A stretch of DNA of 23,549 nucleotides from JBOGFI01 sp050743365 (lineage in GTDB: Bacteria; Actinomycetota; Acidimicrobiia; IMCC26256; JACDBD01), in the NCBI GenBank assembly GCA_050743365.1, contig JBOGFI010000097.1:1-23549 (forward strand). Direction: 5' to 3'. Position 1 is the stretch's first letter. Every line of letters begins with the position of its first letter. Position numbers and translations under genes: made by a program. Positions 22,050-23,549 of the stretch are shown here, in pieces. The notes beneath the pieces are model-generated. The model did not search any database and had not been told where the DNA came from. It saw only the letters and a list, made by a program, of their open reading frames with translations.

Positions 22050-22733
22050 TCAACGCGGAGGGCGAACGTCCCAGACGGTGGCGGCCGGGACGCGTAACGG
22101 GCGGGCGGCGGCGCCCACCCGGACCCGCAGCGTCGCGGCGCCGCGCTCGTAGCCCTCGAACACGCCGGTCGTGGCGATGGGCGAGCCGTCGCGGGCGCGG
22201 TAGCAGATCGCCAGGGTCCCGCCCTTCCCGAGCCGGAGACGCTCGTCCCACCCGTAGCGCAGCCGCCCCTCGGGCCCGAGTCGTGGAGGGCGGCCCACGT
22301 GCACGCGGTGCTCGCGGTACGACTCGGCCAGCGCGGCGGCGCGGGCCGGGCCTCCGAACTCGAGCGTGGCGTCGAGGAGCACCCGGGCGAACGTGCGCCC
22401 GTGGTGGGGGAGGTCGTCGTCGCCCGACATCGCCCAGTGCGCGAGCTCGTGGAGCATCACGCCCTTCGTGCGGTAGCGGCGGGGGAGCGTGATCGTCGGC
22501 CCGTCGTCGTCCTCGCGGTAGAAGGCCTGGCGAGCGCCGTGGCCGGGCCGGAGGCGAGGCACCCCGTCGAGGCGGTGGTCGGGGAACCGGGCGTACCACC
22601 ACAACGTCCCCACCACCCGGTCGGCGAAGGCGCCGCAGGCGTCGAGGCCCGGCAGCGGGCTCGACGGGAGCGGGTGCTCCGCCTGATACAGGCGCTTGCG
22701 CTGGGCGTCGCGGGGACCGCGGGCCTCGGTCAC
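22050..22733 (-). CDS. HELAH zinc metallopeptidase-like protein (TIGR04338-like)
   Basis: A protein of 227 aa. The N-terminus RDAQRKRLYQAEHPL resembles the start of the mycobacterial TIGR04338 family of putative metallohydrolases, recalled from memory. H95-E-L-A-H99 (GVMLHELAHWAM) is a classic HExxH zinc site and HHGRTFARVLLD (His110/His111) may supply the third ligand. Residues about 130-227 form an added C-terminal part with YGWDERLRLGKGGTLAI and GVFEGYERGAATLRVRVG that I do not recognise. No signal peptide is seen. GTG 22733 follows GGAGGG closely, shorter spacing than usual, so the start is less certain. The 9-base gap to the convergent thiolase stop is very short. Confidence 0.78.
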   Translation of the reverse strand: MTEARGPRDAQRKRLYQAEHPLPSSPLPGLDACGAFADRVVGTLWWYARFPDHRLDGVPRLRPGHGARQAFYREDDDGPTITLPRRYRTKGVMLHELAHWAMSGDDDLPHHGRTFARVLLDATLEFGGPARAAALAESYREHRVHVGRPPRLGPEGRLRYGWDERLRLGKGGTLAICYRARDGSPIATTGVFEGYERGAATLRVRVGAAARPLRVPAATVWDVRPPR

Positions 22734-22757
22734 ACCCTCCGATGTAGCACGACCGGC

Positions 22758-22793
22758 GGCCCCCGTGGGGCCAACGGCCAGCCACGGGCTGGC
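22758..22793 (-). terminator. Two tandem hairpins after the SDR gene
   Basis: GGCCCC (22758-22763) pairs with GGGGCC (22767-22772), and GCCAGCC (22777-22783) pairs with GGCTGGC (22787-22793), both with three-base loops. They lie just past the stop of the minus-strand SDR and before the metallopeptidase start. There is no U-tract, as is common for GC-rich actinobacterial terminators, so the role is tentative. Confidence 0.35.
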
Positions 22794-22801
22794 AGGCCTT
22801 C

Positions 22802-23549
22802 CTAATGATCGCGGCGGAGCTGGAGGGGCGTGTCGTAGACCATGGCGCCCGACTGGCGATGGGGGCGCTCCGCCTTCGAGGCCATGATCCCGTGCTCGGC
22901 CCGCAGGTTCGCCATGCCGGCGTTGTGGCCGGTGTGCGAAGGCGGCCGGCGCAGCATCCAGACGATGCCTTCGGCCGCGACCTCGGTGGGTTCCCAATCG
23001 GAACGGTCGAGGCCGGGCGTGTTGGCGACGAACCCCTCCGATGCGACGGGCACGTCGATGCGGAACGTGTTCACGGCGATGCCGAACGGCTTCAGCTGCG
23101 CGGCCAGCGAGACCGTGAGGTGCTCGAGCGCGATCTTCGACATGCCGTAGGCCATCAGGCCCGGGATGTAGTTGAGCGCGGCCAGAGACGACACGTTGAG
23201 GATCGCGCCCCCACCCCGCTCCTTCATGTGCGGCACGACGGCCCGGGCCGCGACCAACGGGGCGCGCACGTTCACGTCGAAGACGAGGTCGTGGCGCTTC
23301 GTCTCGAGGTCGAGGTCGCCGGGGAACGTGATGGCGGCGTTGTTCACCAGGACGTCGACCCCGCCGAGGCGTTCGACGGTGGTGGCCACCATGGCCTCGA
23401 CCGCCGACTCCTCGGCGAGATTGGTGGGAACCGCCACTGCGGCGCCGCCGGCGTCGGTGATGCGGCGGACGGTGTCGTCGATGGTGCCGGGCAGGCGGAG
23501 CGGGGCGGCGTCCGTCGCCCGGGCGGCGCAGGCGACGGCGGCGCCGGCC
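22802..23549 (-). CDS. SDR family oxidoreductase, N-terminus beyond the window
   Basis: At least 248 residues of a short-chain dehydrogenase; the cofactor-binding start (TGxxxGIG) lies outside. The visible part begins AGAAVACAARATDAAPLRLPGTIDDTVRRI in phase (first residues AGAAVACAARATD), then NLAEESAVEAMVATTVERLGG and VLVNNAAITFPGD. The catalytic Ser is in LNVSSLAALN and Tyr-Lys in YGMSKIALE. After the catalytic region it differs from ordinary SDRs: FRIDVPVASEGFVANTPG and an EVAAEGIVWMLRRPPSHTGHN end. A GTG at 23437 is in frame but is not the true start, because similarity continues upstream of it. The substrate is unknown. Confidence 0.92.
   Translation of the reverse strand, partial: AGAAVACAARATDAAPLRLPGTIDDTVRRITDAGGAAVAVPTNLAEESAVEAMVATTVERLGGVDVLVNNAAITFPGDLDLETKRHDLVFDVNVRAPLVAARAVVPHMKERGGGAILNVSSLAALNYIPGLMAYGMSKIALEHLTVSLAAQLKPFGIAVNTFRIDVPVASEGFVANTPGLDRSDWEPTEVAAEGIVWMLRRPPSHTGHNAGMANLRAEHGIMASKAERPHRQSGAMVYDTPLQLRRDH

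Overview
The window is very GC-rich, compact, protein-coding DNA (roughly 70% G+C by eye). Its codon use, GTG starts, fatty-acid and short-chain dehydrogenase genes, an MreB homologue and a TIGR04338-like metallopeptidase suggest a high-GC actinobacterium. An Acidimicrobiia-type lineage is my best guess, but this is inference, since no rRNA or other marker gene is present. I see no phage, transposase, CRISPR, tRNA or rRNA. No gene-free stretch exceeds about 185 bases.

Layout. 1-446: decayed remnant of a secreted PQQ-type sugar dehydrogenase. 490-2262: acyl-CoA dehydrogenase and GNAT acetyltransferase, meeting a sulfatase on the minus strand (2210-3733). 3748-4794: aat (N-end-rule aminoacyl transferase) and an NTF2/SnoaL-like protein. 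4843-5742 (minus): ferritin-like diiron protein, divergent from a frameshifted ArsC-like reductase (5788-6140), which is followed by a second acyl-CoA dehydrogenase and an AlaX-type tRNA-editing protein (to 8129). 8314-10137: secreted M23 peptidase with tandem 55-residue repeats and noticeably less GC-biased codons. 10289-15273: acyl-ACP thioesterase-like protein and three SDR oxidoreductases, with a PAS-GGDEF-EAL c-di-GMP protein on the opposite strand between the first two SDRs. 15280-18104 (minus): a PhyH-type dioxygenase translationally coupled to a secreted alpha/beta hydrolase, divergent from a gamma-carbonic anhydrase-like protein (18127-18648). 18666-20645 (minus): MreB-like protein and a cation diffusion facilitator. 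20829-22040: thiolase. 22050-23549 (minus): HELAH metallopeptidase and an SDR that runs off the window.

Functionally, most genes are lipid or acyl-CoA metabolism (two acyl-CoA dehydrogenases, thiolase, thioesterase, four SDRs, PhyH), with scattered cell-envelope, signalling and translation-related genes. No classical defence or biosynthetic system is visible.

The most unusual signals are non-coding. First, three divergent gene pairs share a near-identical 10-base symmetric sequence that reads as a -10 box (TANNNT) on both strands, in two cases placed for leaderless translation. Second, a palindromic short repeat family occurs as two identical 34-base copies before the thiolase, and a related element seems to have been inserted in frame inside an acyl-CoA dehydrogenase gene. 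Third, a foldable leader precedes the thioesterase gene. All of these rest on reading the sequence by eye; no database search was run.
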